Source: Macrotis lagotis
Lineage: Eukaryota; Chordata; Mammalia; Peramelemorphia; Peramelidae
Direction of reading: 5' to 3'
Length of the DNA stretch: 64,000 nt
NCBI RefSeq assembly: GCF_037893015.1
Contig: NC_133666.1
Location: forward strand, 620,663,156-620,727,155
In this document: one piece after another, positions 63,510-64,000 of the stretch
How positions within the stretch are numbered: position 1 is the first letter of the stretch
How the letters are laid out: each line of letters starts with the position of its first letter
Notes under the pieces: model-generated
What the model saw: only the letters and a program-made list of their open reading frames with translations
Database searches by the model: none
What the model was told of the DNA's origin: nothing
Made by a program: the position numbers and the translations under genes

Positions 63510-64000
63510 ATGTAAAGGAACATAACAGGACTTAAAAATTCAGGTCAGTGTTGTGATTCATCTTGTACACTGATGATGAAACCATACCTCTCTCCTGATG
63601 GAGATGATGTGCTTCAAATATGGAATGAAATCTATTATGTGTTGGATATGATCAATGTATAGGTCTGTTTGGCTTAACAGAACTAATTTGTTACAAGGGA
63701 AAGTTCTATTTACTAGTGACAGTGATTTTTTTTCTTTTAAGCACCAGGGAAACATTTTTTTTTAAGTTCCAGGACCAACATGTGCTAGCTTGCCATCTTC
63801 CAATTTAGCAGTGACAGACTGTCCAATAAGATTTCTTTCATACACATTTCAAATTACTTTCTGGTTGATATTTCAGAATTGGCATCTTCTCTTTTTCCTT
63901 TGTGACTTAAACCTTAGAAGATGCCCTTTTGTAAATTAAAGCTTAGCAAAACAGTGGAGACAAGGGAGGAGAGGACTCTCAAGTATCATCTGATTCCAGT
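63510..64000. other. Right window edge, ADCK5 intron or upstream DNA, nothing recognised
   Basis: The N-terminal ADCK5 exons were not found here, so they are expected beyond 64000. Confidence 0.5.

Overview
The window is nuclear DNA from a marsupial, most likely an Australian one and plausibly a dasyurid. The main evidence is about 25 copies of one short CORE-SINE (head 'gggcagctaggtggc', body 'acttaataattacctagctgtgtggcc', tail 'gccttgcaaaaacctaaaa') together with an RTE-type LINE and marsupial-style L1 3' ends. The tail and body variant resembles the Australian WSINE1 group as I remember it rather than the opossum SINE. Three vertebrate genes keep the order they have at human 8q24.3.

Layout: (1) 131-4506, + strand: the last seven coding exons of SLC39A4 (zinc importer ZIP4), cut by the left window edge. 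(2) 4507 to about 34480: roughly 30 kb of intergenic DNA made mostly of retroelements. It holds a large near-perfect inverted repeat (8330-10232), an ENO1 retropseudogene (10741-12375, -), an unidentified CpG-headed retrocopy with target-site duplications (16196-18401, +) that was later hit by an L1, a decayed RTE LINE (19075-20998, +), an LDHA retropseudogene with an inverted 5' half (26770-27960), an L1 split by a betaretrovirus-like solo LTR (28399-29387, -), a second L1 and many SINEs. (3) 34480-35830: a CpG island with the non-coding first exon of CPSF1. (4) 36968-54444, + strand: the whole CPSF1 coding region. I could place all 37 coding exons; they sum to 4350 nt (1449 aa plus stop) and stay in frame. 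(5) 54833-61553, - strand: twelve coding exons of ADCK5, tail-to-tail with CPSF1, with its 5' end beyond the right part of the window. (6) 61554-64000: ADCK5 intron, with L1 pieces and a duplicated MIR-containing block.

The three genes are not functionally linked. ZIP4 imports zinc at the plasma membrane, CPSF1 is the scaffold of the nuclear poly(A)-signal recognition complex, and ADCK5 is a predicted mitochondrial atypical kinase of the UbiB/ADCK family. Their shared interest is the close convergent ends of CPSF1 and ADCK5 (388 bp between stop codons) and the large retroelement-filled gap between SLC39A4 and CPSF1.

The most notable items are the solo LTR whose U3 region carries an open frame with a motif resembling the mouse mammary tumour virus superantigen, the 0.8-kb-arm inverted repeat, the twin-primed LDHA retrocopy, the unidentified retrocopy that brought its own CpG-rich 5' end, and a 48-base C homopolymer inside ADCK5. 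Family and gene identities come from reading the sequence and from memory of the human and viral proteins; no database search was run.
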